Assembly: GCA_037176705.1 (NCBI GenBank)
Contig: CM073891.1
Span: forward strand, 51,400,571 to 51,464,570
Source of the DNA: Molossus alvarezi
Taxonomy: Eukaryota > Chordata > Mammalia > Chiroptera > Molossidae
Direction: 5' to 3'
Length of the DNA stretch: 64,000 nt
Below, piece by piece: positions 24,140 to 36,127 of this stretch. The notes beneath the pieces were generated by a model. It was given only the letters and a program-made list of their open reading frames with translations. It had not been told where the DNA came from and searched no databases. Each line of letters begins with the position of its first letter. The first letter of the stretch is position 1. Both the position numbers and the translations under genes were made by a program.

Positions 24140-26362
24140 CTGCTTAGTAACAGTAGTTCTGCGGCATTGGGCATAATGGTGCTCACCAGGGATATAGAAA
24201 ACAGATCATGGATTAAAATCCTTTCTTGACTTACAGAAAGAGGCCTCTATTACTGATACTGCCTTCTTAAATTTGTACTTTCTAATTTTTTAATATAAAT
24301 TTGTTACTACACTTCTATATTGGTAAGGTATTTCATAAAAACCAATCTCCTTACTAATAACTATAAAAGAAGCAATGAATACTGAATATAACTTCTGAAA
24401 CAAAATGGAGTTTAGTCAGATTTCTGTTTTATGGAATAGATACATCTCACAGGTCATTCTTAGTGGAATGCCTTTTTTTTTCATCTTTTTCTATTAATCC
24501 TGTAGTGTGCTAAAATGGCAAGAGGCAGACACATGTCACTGACTATTTGGGGAAGTTTTTACTACAGGGATCATGGAAGGGGCCCCTGAACAGGTGGGCC
24601 TGAATTTTCATTCAGACACACTCTTAATAGTAGTACTGCCAGAAATTTTCAAAAATTTGATTTTATTTCTTACTTCACAAGTTACGTAAAAACTCTGAAT
24701 CAGTGAAATCTTGACTTCCTCCTACTTTAACAACTATCAGAGCAGTAGATCTCCAATCTGGGTGGCCACTGTGCGGCCTAAGGCATGCGTTGAATACAGA
24801 TACACCAGCAATAGAACCCTGGTTCCAGTCTATGAATTCTGGCAGACGTTTTGATGCATTAATTTTTAACAGAACAGAGTGTAAGGAAGGCTCGATTAGA
24901 CCATAGGAAAAAAAGGACAATGAGAAAGACCCAACTCAATTCTCCTTTATATAAGCAAACAGATGAAAAGTTTACATAAAAAAGCTTTGCATCTTAAAAC
25001 TTCCTTTTCCTTCCTAAGGGGTGAGAAAATGGGGGCGGTGTCTTAAGGTTTAGACCTAGCACTAAGACAGTGGAGTGCAGAGCTTGGTCTGAGCACTCCT
25101 CCTCACTCAGCCAGCACAGTAGTCCTGAATTTAGTTCCTTGCTTTCAAACACGAGAGATTTAGGTTTTTATCTCTCAAATCCATTTTCCACTCCAGAGCT
25201 GGCCAGAGCTGTGACTTCCACAGATTCAGTCTCTAAGGTTCTGGGGTGAGAAAGTTGGAGCCACACATGACTTTTCATCGACCTCACCACTCGTAGAGGG
25301 ACTGTCCTAAAGCTGTCTGGGAATTGTGCTACACGGTTTAAAGAGAACTGACAGCTCTCTGAGCCGAGCCTATCACTCATGGGAAGTTGTTACTTAAATA
25401 TGAAAATCTTCCTTAATCTTACCCAGCTTTTTCAAGTGCAAGCAGTGCCTTGGAATTCTGCTAGAACTGTAATTAGAAAAATAGGCTATGTTTGACAAAA
25501 TGAAGGTGCATCTTGTAACATGTCTCATAGTATTTTCATTTCACTTTTTAATATTGTCGTACTTAGAAATGTAAAGCAGGTCCAACTTTCAACCCTCAAA
25601 ATCTGCCCATAAATGACTGTTTTCAGAGGTTCAGAGTTAGTCTGTCTAACTTATCAAGGCTTTTGCCCAGTGTTTAGTCTCCTGCTAATGCCCTGACAGC
25701 GTTGATGGGCCATAGTGATGTTGACAGGCCACAGAACAGTCCAAATGCAAATGTTTACTTCCATCTAAAGCACCCATATGGATAGATGCACTGAGAGAGC
25801 ATTTTTCCCAGGGGATATATAATCTCTATATAATCAAAATATTTCATGAGAAAGGATCACGAAGTCAGACCAAAACTTTAATCTTGAAGAGCAAAATATT
25901 ACATATATAAAACATAATACAATGCTTTTAATAAAGAGAACAAAAGACGAAACCTTGAACGCCTGAGCTAAATAATAATTTTGCATGTTTAAGAATAAGT
26001 ACGGCTAAATGAAGTTTGAATATCTTTGTTTATGTAAAATACTCACAAAAGGCTACTCATCTTTTTTTTTTTTTTCTTTTTCTGTCTCTACTGTAAAGTA
26101 CCTAATGGTATGTCCTTGCACCTGACAAGTATCAAGTATGAGCATCTTGTGGCAAATCTACTAATTCAATTTATTGTGCAGGGTTCAAAGTAGCTCAAGG
26201 TTTAAAATTTCTTAGAAAATTAAATGATGTATTAAAAATATGTGCAACAAAATTTTGTTTATCCAGTATGTTAGACTATCTGAATATCTTTGTCAACATT
26301 TAAGCGCTTTTGAATCACCAAGGTATAAGTATTTATATTATCTGTATGGTAATTTTAGAGGC
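24140..26362. other. Single-copy-looking AT-rich sequence
   Basis: No gene is supported; the few open frames (for example minus 24675-24920 and 25168-25380) are short and resemble nothing I know. A T-rich run lies at about 26061-26077. Confidence 0.4.
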
Positions 26363-26555
26363 ACCACTAGCTCTGGAGACATTATCTGGTTCAAGCCTCA
26401 GCTCAACCCATTTTCTAGCGTATGCCCTGGGGTGAATTAGCTTAGCTCAGGATGTTTCAGTTTTCTTATATGCAGAGTGGAGATCATTATAGAACTTGGG
26501 TTGAGATGGTAATTAAATGTAGCATGTAACAAGTTTAGGACACTGCCAGGCAAAG
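26363..26555 (+). mobile_element. MIR SINE fragment
   Basis: The order 'gctctggagaca... ggttcaagcctcagctc... tcagttttctta.. aagtttaggacactgccaggc' tracks the MIR consensus in the sense orientation. It is strongly diverged, as expected for this ancient family. Confidence 0.75.
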
Positions 26556-26704
26556 CTGATCTCTCTCTGTACATTTCCTTTACTATTGTTATTTTTATTT
26601 GTGCCTTAAATTTTCTGGGATGCTCCTGAGTACAATCATGTATTTTATTGTGAATTAATGTGTGGTATTTTTCACTGAGAGACTATAAAAAAAAAATATG
26701 TAGT

Positions 26705-26800
26705 TCTAAGGTCACAAAGCTACTAGAGCTTTAAGATTTAAGAGTTGATCACCTTGCACTGAAGCTTGTGTTCTTAACCACTATACATATTGCCTTATAT
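26705..26800 (-). mobile_element. MIR SINE fragment
   Basis: 'ggtcacaaagctac' and 'gtgttcttaaccactat' match the antisense MIR core and head. This is a partial, ancient copy. Confidence 0.65.
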
Positions 26801-27313
26801 TTGGGTGAATTAGTAAACATTAGATGGCTACTTCAGGGACATAAAAGAGGTTCCAGGACAGTACAATATACATATTGTTAAAAGTTAGTAAATTTCAGCA
26901 GAAGTACTAGGTCCTTTAACTCTTCTTAGCTATTCAACTCCTGCTTGAGGCCTCCGCTCCATATTATCATTTGTTCTTTTCCTGTGTTTTTTTCGTTGTT
27001 GTTGTTACAGCCCATTTTCAGAATGAGTTCAATGAAAGTTCCCGACTACTTACATTTTTCATTTGAACAATCTAATACTGTAGTATGTTTCTCCTCTTCC
27101 TAGTTCTCTTCTCAGAATCTTAAAAAAAATAAAATAATAGTTCAATTTTTTACTTCCATTTTGAAAATACTGTATCATACTGTATCAGTGAAAACACATA
27201 TTTAAATTTTTCATGAGGCAATTAATGTTCATTGAGTAATTTAGAAATGATTGAAGGCTATATCAGTATATCTTTGATTAAATAATAAAGTTAGAAAAAT
27301 TTACAATCTGAAA
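26801..27313. other. Single-copy-looking sequence
   Basis: AT-rich sequence with no gene or repeat recognised. Confidence 0.4.
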
Positions 27314-27328
27314 AACAATATATGTTTA

Positions 27329-27590
27329 TTTATTTTTTATCCTCATCCGAGGACATTTTTTAATATTTTGTTCAGATAGAGCAGGAGGAAGGGAGGGAGG
27401 GAGGGAGGGAGGGAGAGATGGGGGGGAAACATCGATGTGAAAGGGACACATAGAGTGGCTGCCACCCGCATGACCCAACCAGTGCCAGGGACAAACTGCA
27501 ACCAAGGTACGTGCCCTTAGCGGGAACCAAACCCAGGTCTCTCTGGACTGCAGGCCAATGCTCTAACCGCTGAGCCAAACCGGCCAGGGC
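27329..27590 (-). mobile_element. Ves-like SINE, long form
   Basis: An antisense SINE with 'cctcatccgaggacat', a (GGGA)n-rich body at about 27390-27416 and a tRNA-like head ending 'ggccagggc'. A perfect 15-bp TSD 'aacaatatatgttta' lies at 27314-27328 and 27591-27605. Confidence 0.95.
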
Positions 27591-27659
27591 AACAATATAT
27601 GTTTAAATAGCACAAATATTCTGAAAGCATATGCATTATTTTCTCATCTGCTTCCCACA

Positions 27660-27800
27660 GTGATCTTGAATGGTAAGCAGAGTAATCATTATTACCTGTA
27701 TATCATTTCTAAGGAAGGCAGTGAAGGATGTTTGCTTTGGCCAAGTGGTGGTCCCATAGTTAACCTGAGAAAGGCCAGCAGTGGAAAAGCAGAGCTCTGA
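27660..27800 (-). mobile_element. Probable MIR SINE fragment
   Basis: 'atcattattacctgta', 'ggccaagtggtggtcccatag' as a degraded core and 'aaagcagagctctgaa' follow the antisense MIR order. Divergence is high. Confidence 0.5.
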
Positions 27801-30800
27801 ATTTATATATTCAACAGTGTAGTACATTAAAATACTGTTATGTTTCTCAATATTTCTATTAAAAATGAATTTTCAATTAGTAATGTATTGCTAAACAGCT
27901 ATTTTGCAACTTTGTTGCTGCTGGAGAATTTTTTTTTCTTTTCTATTTTATCTTAGAATTTATTTTCCTATAAGAAAAATCTGCAAAAGCCTTACTTCCC
28001 TTTCAATCAGGGAAAGAAGTTAAGTTCTTCTGAGAGGAATAAAAGAGAAAAAGTGGTCTACAAATGGCCCTTCAAAGTCTGCAGTGAGAGGAAATTGGAA
28101 AGCGGGTGGTAAGGGAGAGTGAATTTTACATTTTTAAACCCTAGTCAGTCACATTTATCCTTTGACTTACTATATGTTTGATCCACAGTAGAAAACGGTT
28201 TGTGTGTCTGCTGTATCAGTTACTGCGAGGGAATGAACTTCAGTGTTACCAGAAACTCCAAACAGTGAAGTGACTGTGTAGAAACAAAGGGCAGTTTATA
28301 CATTTGGCCTAAAGAGAAGAAATAACCAGAGCACATTACTGAGATATTCAATACACCGAGTGATGCCAGGGTTTCATAAAATGTGGACCTACAGTTGGGT
28401 ATTTCTTGAGATTAGTAAGATTTCCTTCATGCCATTCCTGAATGAAAGATGGAATCAGATCAACTCATGGTTTTCTAAGAGGTGTACATCTGCACACGTT
28501 CTCCTTGACAGGGACTCTTTTGTAGCCTTACTTATTTTTTCTGTCACCTACCTTTTGACCTCAGTGTCTCTGCTTCATACTTAGCATCTTTCCTGTAGAC
28601 TGGCTAGGAACTCATAATGGTCCATTCAGTAAATGATTGGAAAATGATGGTCAATTTTGGAGGGCTTTACATTACTGAATACAATTCCTAACACTTGAAG
28701 CATTTGGAAAGTCTTCTAAAATGATTACTTACTACAGAGCCAAAAAAAAAAAAAATGAACAAATAATCTTCATGGAGAGGACAGAAATTAAAAGTAAACA
28801 AATCTTGCTCTTTTATTCTCTTTAGACGAGGAAATAGATGAAACACATCCATGATTTATAAATGCTAATTGTTATTATTCATGAAACCCTTCTAGAAAAA
28901 GTTACAATATTCTATACCTTACGTTCCTTCAATTTAAAAGAAAATATTTTATCAAGTGATAATGTATGTTACTAAATGGTTAGACATCTATATAAATGTT
29001 ATTTTAAAACTATATTTCCAGGTAATTTTACTCCTATTTAAGATGACAGTATTCAACTGTCATCTTCTGACTCTAGAAAACAGTAAGATCACTTATGGAG
29101 ATTTTTTTGGTTGACTACCAAATTACCAGTTTCTACAGCTATTTGATAACTTGCCAAATAAACCAGCTACTAAAGAGTTCAATTAACATGAAACACACAC
29201 TGACTGTTAAAAATTAAACTATTCAGTAAAATAAGAAAAGTTTTCCAACGTATTGTTTTTCACAAATGGACAAAGTAATAGGTTCTGCAAATGGTTAGAA
29301 ATAAGCTAAGGGTTCACATGTCCAAATATTTCATCAGTTAAAACTGATATTAGTATTTTCCATTCTTTGTTTTTCATGTTTGCATATTAGAATGCAGTGA
29401 GCTATTTATTACTCACAAGTCATAAAACCAAAGGACACATACTTGGATCTGGTGCGCTTCCAGTGCTAAATGCCTATGCACTAGAGGAATCCACATAGAA
29501 TTACACAGTATTAATCAGCCCACAAGAATGTAATGGACCAAATCAGCATAGAAATGGCATGTCAAGAGGAACTCAAGAAAAAATGTTAAAATGTTTAGTA
29601 TGCATCTAAACATTGAAAGTATTTTTTATTGAGTAGAAAAGGTATCTTTAATTGTAAAGCTGTACTGTTACTGCTGATGCAAAATGAGAGTATATTTAAA
29701 GTGTACAACTTTCATCGTGGCATAGGGAGATGAAAAAATAACCATAAAATAAATATTCACTTTACAAAAAAAAGTTTTCACTATGTTAAAATATTATTAA
29801 CTTAATTTGATTTAGCAATTGCAGGCAGCTAATTGGGAGAAGTCTTTTTTTCTTTCTCTCTTTCTTCCTTCCTTTCTTTCTGTGACTTTAAAGTATCCAA
29901 GTATATAGACATTTTTTTTTTTTTACTGATTAAAGGTCATTATGCAGACACATATTTAGCATTAAACTAATGCAGCATTTGGTGGCGGAGAGAGAGAAAG
30001 CGAGCAGAGAGAGGAGACAGAGCCTTCACATTTGTCTTAAGAAAGCTTTAATTTCAGAAAATGAGCAGTGTGCTGACTGAAGAATGACTGTAATGAAATA
30101 TACCATGATGGTATCACAAACTTTCGAAAGCTAGGGTACACCAAATAGCTCAGCAGGAAATCTGGTTTGCTATTAGAAGGATAATCACTATGTTAATTAA
30201 AATAAAAGGTGTGTTACAAACTTCACATAGGGTGTACCAAGGTAGCAACAAATACAAAATCATGTTATAATTTAAAACCTGTCACTTTCCAAAAGAGTTT
30301 TAAAATAATCAGTGTTAGGAAAAGTGCATGATTACTAGTCTCCAATGTCACCATTTTCCCCCAGAAACTAGTACAAGCTTTAAGTATTTTATTTCACTAT
30401 GAGGTGCCAAGAATTATGTGTTCAGAAAATAAACTCTTGCAAGAAAAATTGCATTTTCATTATGATCATCTCAAGTATAAATTTAATAGACTATCAGGGT
30501 TTTTGAAGGTAAAGTTTTGCCCCTGCTAGAATACATTTGACAAATGGGGCCCCTTAAATGTGCAACAATGAAGATCGTGAGAATGTCCTTTCCCAGGAGT
30601 GGATCCTCTCAGGCTTACTCTGTAGTAGTTTACTTCACATAGTATAATTTTCTCAGGTCATTTTTCAAACCCCTAGATATGAAATATAGTATTTCCTAAA
30701 TTCTCTTTAAAATATAACAATTAACTTGTTTTATATCAATTTTTTCTCTGCATATACAATTAGTAAAGTAATGAATTATTTGAAATTATCTTACTCCATT

Positions 30801-31952
30801 TGTCTTATTTCTCTCCATATATCCAAGTTATATATATGGTAGAAAAGATAACTAAATACTAGTCAAAAAGTATCAAAAGGAAAAGAAACAGTATGGTAAT
30901 ATTTTAAAATATTATGCCATACCATAGAAAACGAATAAATGTGGTTAACTTCTATAGACTCCTAGGATTTTGAAGCAGAGGCAGCTTTGGATACATCCAG
31001 TCCAGCTGCTTCTAACCAGGAAGTCAGGTCAGAAGTCTACAGTCCTCACCACTGTGCTACTTCTCTAGGAGATGGGCCCGCCTGAAGCCCCTTGAATTCC
31101 TCTGTGCCAAGTGTGGTTTGGGGAAACTGAATATGTTACCTCTTTCCCAAGAAGAAAATATAAACTAGCAGAAAGAGAAAAACTCTGCAAGAGGTCTAAA
31201 ATTGATACAGAGCAAATTGACAGCCTAAAGTACAGGGTGGGACATCCTCCCAAGATGAGACAATATGCTTTTATTGTAGATTACAAAACCAGGCTCAGAG
31301 AACCAGAGAAATAGTTGAGAGAAATTACATTGCATGATACACCAGCATAAAACTGACGCAGATAAACACGGGAACATGAACAACATCTTTCTGGCAGTGA
31401 GGCGGGGACTGAAATTTTTCTGAATTTTCAACCTAATTCATACAATGATTATGTATTCAGTATCTGTTCTGTGCCATGTACTGACACAAAATAAAAACCT
31501 TGGCATCTTGATGCTTAAACTCCAGCAAAATTAAACTATATTTATACTGAAAAGACAAGATTAAATTTTCTGAATCAGAAATGCAAGTGCCCGAAGTATA
31601 CTGAGTTGCAGAAAATAAAGATAAATTAAAATTATAATGTTGCTGTGTATGCCATGCGTATAGTATTTGGCACAACACCCTTTATGTAGCAACGACTCAG
31701 AAATGTTAATTCTGTGCTATGGTACCCCCACCCCTCATAATAAAGCCAAATCTGGAATTTATTTACCAATTTATTATTTTTACATTTTATAATTCATTTC
31801 CTTCTGCTTTTTGTTTTATTATTCTGCCAACATGCTTTCCTATTTTTAATTTTTTACTAATATTTAATTTATTTCATTATTTTTTTATTAATGATAAATT
31901 AAGGCTAAATGGTAAATCATTTAAAGTTTCTTCTGATAACAGCCTTGCAAGC
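27801..31952. other. Long repeat-poor AT-rich interval
   Basis: About 4.1 kb with no young mobile element, gene or RNA that I recognise. Contents seen: a pyrimidine (CTTT/CTTC)n tract at 29844-29882, a T-run near 29912, and a purine-rich GAGA stretch at 29986-30018. Short ancient-repeat-like traces occur at about 30975-31060 and 31440-31530 but cannot be named. Open frames (for example 28360-28584) look random. Confidence 0.45.
29844..29882. repeat. Pyrimidine-rich low-complexity tract
   Basis: A run of CTTT, CTTC and CTCT units, about 39 bp. Confidence 0.85.
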
Positions 31953-31964
31953 ATTTGCATTTTT

Positions 31965-32181
31965 TAATACCTTTTTTTAAACTATATTGATTTTTAGAGC
32001 GAGAGGAAGGGAGAAGATAGAGAGATAGAAACATCGATGACAGAAAACATAGATTGACCGCTTCCTGCCCCCTCTGGATATTTGGCCTACAACCTGGGCA
32101 TGTGCCCTGACCGGGAATTGAATCGGCGACCTCTTGGTGCATGGGTTGATGCTCAACACTGAGCCACACCAGCAGGGCAGT
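31965..32181 (-). mobile_element. Ves-like SINE, short form
   Basis: An antisense copy: A/T tail, 'attgatttttagagcgagagg', 'acctgggcatgtgccctgacc' and the tRNA-like head ending 'agcagggc'. A 12-bp TSD 'atttgcattttt' lies at 31953-31964 and 32182-32193. Confidence 0.93.
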
Positions 32182-32329
32182 ATTTGCATTTTTGACATGT
32201 AGAATTCTAAAACATTCAAAATACTAGTTTTTATTCTTGTTTTACCCAGTAGTTATGGGGAGTTTTAAAATATTCTTATCTATTTGACAGTGGTTAATCT
32301 TTCCTCTTAATTTAAAAAGTTAAATGTTG

Positions 32330-33212
32330 ACTTCCAGTCAAGATGGCGGCGTAGGTAAACGCGGTATCACGTCCTCCTACAATCACATCAAAGTTACAAC
32401 TAAACTACAGAACAACCATCATTCAAAACCGCCTAAAATCAAGCTGAATGGAAGTCATACAACTATGGAACTAAGAAAAAAAAAGCAGCTACATCCAGAC
32501 TGGTAGGACAGGCGGCGGGGCGGCGGAGCGCGGCGAGACGGGCTGGTCCCACACCCAAGCGTGGTGGATAAAAATCAGGAGGCTCCCGCGGCTGGGAAGG
32601 TCCTTTCTGAGGACTGAGGGGTCCCCGTCCCACACCAGGTGCCCCGTTCAGGGTTCCAGTGCCAGGAAGAGAAGTCTCCATAACTTCTGGCTGGAAAAAC
32701 CAGCAGGAACTGAGGCTCAGGGAAGCTGAGGCGGCTGGAGACCCAGGCAGCTCCCTAAAGGGCCCGCGCACGGACTTATCGGACTCACTCCCTCTAAGCT
32801 CGGAGGGGAGGCAGCTCGAGGGGCACCAGAGACATACAGGGAAGAACTGAGCTGTTTGGCACTGGAGCGAGGGCTGGAGAGGGGGCTTCCTCGGGGACAA
32901 ATGTGCTGTCAGAGGCCTTTGTTCCTTTGGTGAGCCCTTCCTGGGGGCGGCAGACAGAAGCCATATCTGGGACTCCAGCAACCTGGCTCACACTGGTAGC
33001 CCCGCCCTGGTGATTCCCTGAGGCTCCGCCCCACCCCACACAACTTTCAAGCCCACCCAAGCTGTTGCCACTTGCTTAACCATAGGATTGGCTGGTCTTG
33101 GATCCTGCTTCAGGTTTTTCCTAAATTCTTTCAAACGAGCAGCATTGGATCTCAGCGAGCCCCATACCTCTCATTAAGTAATACACAGAAACAAACACAG
33201 GGAGGCAGCCAA
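32330..33212 (+). promoter_or_regulatory. CpG-rich 5'UTR of the half-L1 (type 3)
   Basis: A YY1-like 'caagatggcggcg' lies at 32339-32351. CpGs are dense at about 32510-32560, and GC-box-like strings (ggggcggcgg near 32516; ggctccgcccc near 33022) occur. This is the only CpG-island-like stretch in the window. It is not similar to the type-1 or type-2 5'UTRs. Promoter function is inferred from position and composition. Confidence 0.7.
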
Positions 33213-34134
33213 ATGAGGATACAAAGAAACAGGTCCCAAATGAAAGAACAGAACAAAACCCCAATAAAAGAACTAAGCAAAAGGGAGATAAGCAACCTAA
33301 TAGATACTGAGTTCAAAATACTGCTTATAACGATGCTCAATGAACTTAGTGAGAACCTCAGTGAATTAGGGAGGGCCTCAAGAGCATAAAAATGGACCAG
33401 TTAGAAATCATGGATACACAGTTAGAATTAAAGGAGGCGTTAACTGAAATAAAGAATAATTTACACAGCTTCAATAATAGAGTATGTAAATCCAAGGAGC
33501 AAACCATCGATTTGGAATATAAGGAAGCAAAAAATCCCCAATCAGAACAGCAAAAAGAAAAAAGAATCCAAAAAAATGAGGATAGTGTAAGGAGCCTCTG
33601 GGACAACTTCAAGCGTGCCAACATTCGCATCTTGGGGGTGCCCGAAGGAGAAGAGAGAGAACAAGAAATCGAAAACCTGTTTGAAACAATAATGGCAGAA
33701 AACTTTCCTAACTTGGTGAAGGAAACAGACATACAAGTCCAGGAAGCACAGAGAGTCCCAAACAAGATGAACCCCAAGAGGCACACACCAAGACACATCA
33801 TCATCAAAATGCAAAAGGTTCAAGACAAAGAGAGAATCTTAAAAGCAGCAAGAGAAAGGCAGCTAGTTACCTACAAGGGAGTACCCATTAGGCTGTCAGC
33901 TGATTTCTCAAAAGAAACTTTGCAGGCCAGAAGGGAGTGGCAAGAAATATTCAGAGTGATGAAAACCAAGAACCTACAACCAAAATTACTCTATCCTGCA
34001 AAGCTGTCATTTAGAATTGATGGACATAAAAACTTTCCCAGACAAGAAAAAGTTAAAGGAGTTCATCACTACCAAACTGTTATTATATGAAATGATGAAG
34101 GGTCTTTTTGAAGAAAAAGATAAAATGTATGAAC
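33213..34134 (+). pseudogene. Half-L1 ORF1, two frameshifts
   Basis: The start ATG at 33213 begins MRIQRNRSQMKEQ. A first frame of 58 codons ends at 33389; the second frame (33392-34090, 232 codons) carries the end of the coiled coil, the RRM (NIRILGVPEGEE near 33620) and the C-terminal domain (ARREW, LLYPAKLSF). A second one-base shift near 34040 removes the final segment, which continues in another frame to about 34134. It is clearly homologous to the intact ORF1 at 60022 but differs at many positions, so it belongs to another L1 lineage. Only these two frameshifts separate it from an open frame. Confidence 0.87.
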
Positions 34135-34224
34135 AAACAAAATGGCAATGAATACATATCTATCAACAATGGAATCTACAAACAAAATGAACAGGAAGAA
34201 CAGAAACATTCTCATAGATACAGA

Positions 34225-34470
34225 GATCATTTTGTTGGTTGCCAGTTGGGAAGGGGGTTGGGGGAATGGGTGAAAAAGGTGAAGGGATTAAGAAGCACAA
34301 ATTCATTGCTAGACTGACAAACCTCAAAGGGAAAGGGGTTGGGGGTGGGAAGAAATAAACCAAAGAACTTATATGCATAACCAATGGACACAGACAATAG
34401 TGTGGGAAAAGGTGGGAGGGGGGCGGGAGTGGGAGGAGGGGGTCAATGGGGGAAAAATGTGGAACATCTG
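34225..34470 (+). other. G-rich L1 3'UTR segment
   Basis: Runs of three to six G at 34250-34265, 34336-34350 and 34412-34452 give quadruplex potential on the sense strand. The same kind of tract recurs in the L1 3'UTRs at about 22048-22075, 37108-37200 and 44825-44945. Confidence 0.7.
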
Positions 34471-34838
34471 TAATACATTTTACATCCAAAAATAAAGATT
34501 TGAAGAAAAATAAATAAATAAATAACTAAAAAATAAAAAGTTAAATGTTGTTATTGCTTTATTTCTCCTTTAAAAATCACTGACACTTCACTTCTATGCT
34601 AATTCATATTTAATATTTTTAACTATTCTACAAATACTTGAGAATAAATATTGTTCCTACCTTTTAGGATGTTGATGTATTTCAACCTTATCTGTTTTAT
34701 TATCTTAATCTTCCTTTTCCCTTGCCCTGTATATCACCGAACATTAATAATATTGATGAGAAATTGTTTTGTTTTAGATGTTCCTATAGCTAGCTATGAA
34801 AACAAAGAAAGAAAACGAATAAAACAATAAAATGGAGA

Positions 34839-35069
34839 GCCCGGCTGGTGTGGCTCAGTGGATTGAGCGTCATCCCAGGAACTGAGAGGTCCTGGTTCTA
34901 TTCCCAGCCAGGGTACGTGCCTGGGTTGCAGACTCGATCCCCAGTAGGAAGCACGCAGGAGGCAGCTGATCAATGTTTCTCTCTCACATTAATGTTTCCA
35001 TCTCTCTACCTTCCTTTCTCTAAAAAATTCAATAAAAACATTAAAAACAAAAAAACAAAAAAAAAACCC
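34839..35069 (+). mobile_element. Ves-like SINE, short form
   Basis: 'tggctcagtggattgagcg' A box, 'cctggttctattcc' B-box region, CT-rich body and a long A/C-interrupted tail. A second SINE starts at once after the tail, so the two are tandem. Confidence 0.9.
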
Positions 35070-35070
35070 A

Positions 35071-35338
35071 GCCTTATCCAGTTTGGTTCAGTGGTAAAAG
35101 CGTTGGTCTGTGGACCAAAGAGTCACGGGTTCAATTCTGGCTAAGGGCACATACCTTGGTTGTGGTTCGTCCCCAGCCTTGGTCTGGATCATGCAGGAGG
35201 CAACCAATTGACGTGTCTCTCGCACATCGATGTTTCTCTTTCTCTCTCTCTTCCTCCCTCCCTCCAGCCCATTCTATCTGAAGATAAAATGGAAAAAATA
35301 TCCTCAGGTGAGGAGGATTGAACACAAAAAACAAAAAA
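35071..35338 (+). mobile_element. Ves-like SINE, long form
   Basis: 'tggttcagtggtaaaagcg' and 'gggttcaattctgg' mark the tRNA-like head; the 3' part has 'atcctcaggtgagg' and an A-rich tail with C interruptions. It abuts the SINE at 34839-35069, probably by insertion into its A tail. Confidence 0.88.
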
Positions 35339-36127
35339 CGGAATGGGAAAGGGATTATAACCACAGATATAGGTATTTATGTAAATGTTTAGATGTGTAT
35401 TTATTAACATTATTGATAAATAACATACACACAATAAAATTCATTTAAATAAAAAACAAAGATGAATTATGGCAATTATATGCAGTCACATGAAATAGAA
35501 TTTAAATTTTATTTATAATGTTCAACATTATGAAAACAACAGCACATTTTATCTTGTATTTAAATGGATAATCTCCAATGTTATATTCAGTTGATTTCAT
35601 GTGACAAAAGTTCTATTCATTATGTCATAATAAGAACTTTTGAAGATGATAGTATTATATGTAAATATTCTGAGAACTTAATGACAAAATTTATTTTCAA
35701 CTAATATAATGAGGAACTCAACTTATTCTGCTTGACTCCAAGTAAAACATCCAGAAAAAAAGTATTATTTCAGACATACTTTAGCTCAATATAGAAATGC
35801 ATTCATGAAAATGGTAGAATTTCATATAGAGATGAGCTTTCCTGGGAAATGGTATGCTTTATTTCACAGCAACAGTTCAGACAATGGCTGCCAGAGTTAC
35901 TATAAAGAAGGCAACCTCACTCGAGAGAAGATTGAGTTATTTGCCTTCTAAGATTCCCTCTATCTCTTGTATCCTATCATTTGCTAAAAACAAAACAAAA
36001 CAAACAAACAATGGATAAAATACTTCTCTCTGCAACCATGTTTGTTACTCCAATAAAAAATGTAATAAGTACTATGTCACAATTCATTGTTACTTTAGAA
36101 CATAAACAACTAGTTCAGTAATAAATT
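35339..36127. other. AT-rich sequence, no gene
   Basis: Nothing recognised; AT content is very high and open frames are short. Confidence 0.4.

Larger units (their letters stand above)
32330..34534 (+). mobile_element. Half-L1 (HAL1-like) element: 5'UTR + ORF1 + 3'UTR, no ORF2
   Basis: A 2.2-kb element with a perfect 16-bp TSD 'aaaaagttaaatgttg' at 32314-32329 and 34535-34550 and an A-rich tail with AATAAA. It starts with 'caagatggcggcg', carries a GC-rich 5'UTR unlike the other L1s here, a nearly complete ORF1 and a G-rich L1-type 3'UTR. After ORF1, 'atggcaatgaatacatatctatcaacaat' as in an ORF2 start (about 34142-34170) passes directly into the L1 3' end ('ggaatctacaaacaaaatgaac' region), so almost all of ORF2 is missing. 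It cannot supply its own endonuclease or RT and must have used those of an autonomous L1. It could be one deletion derivative or a member of a half-L1 family. Confidence 0.9.
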
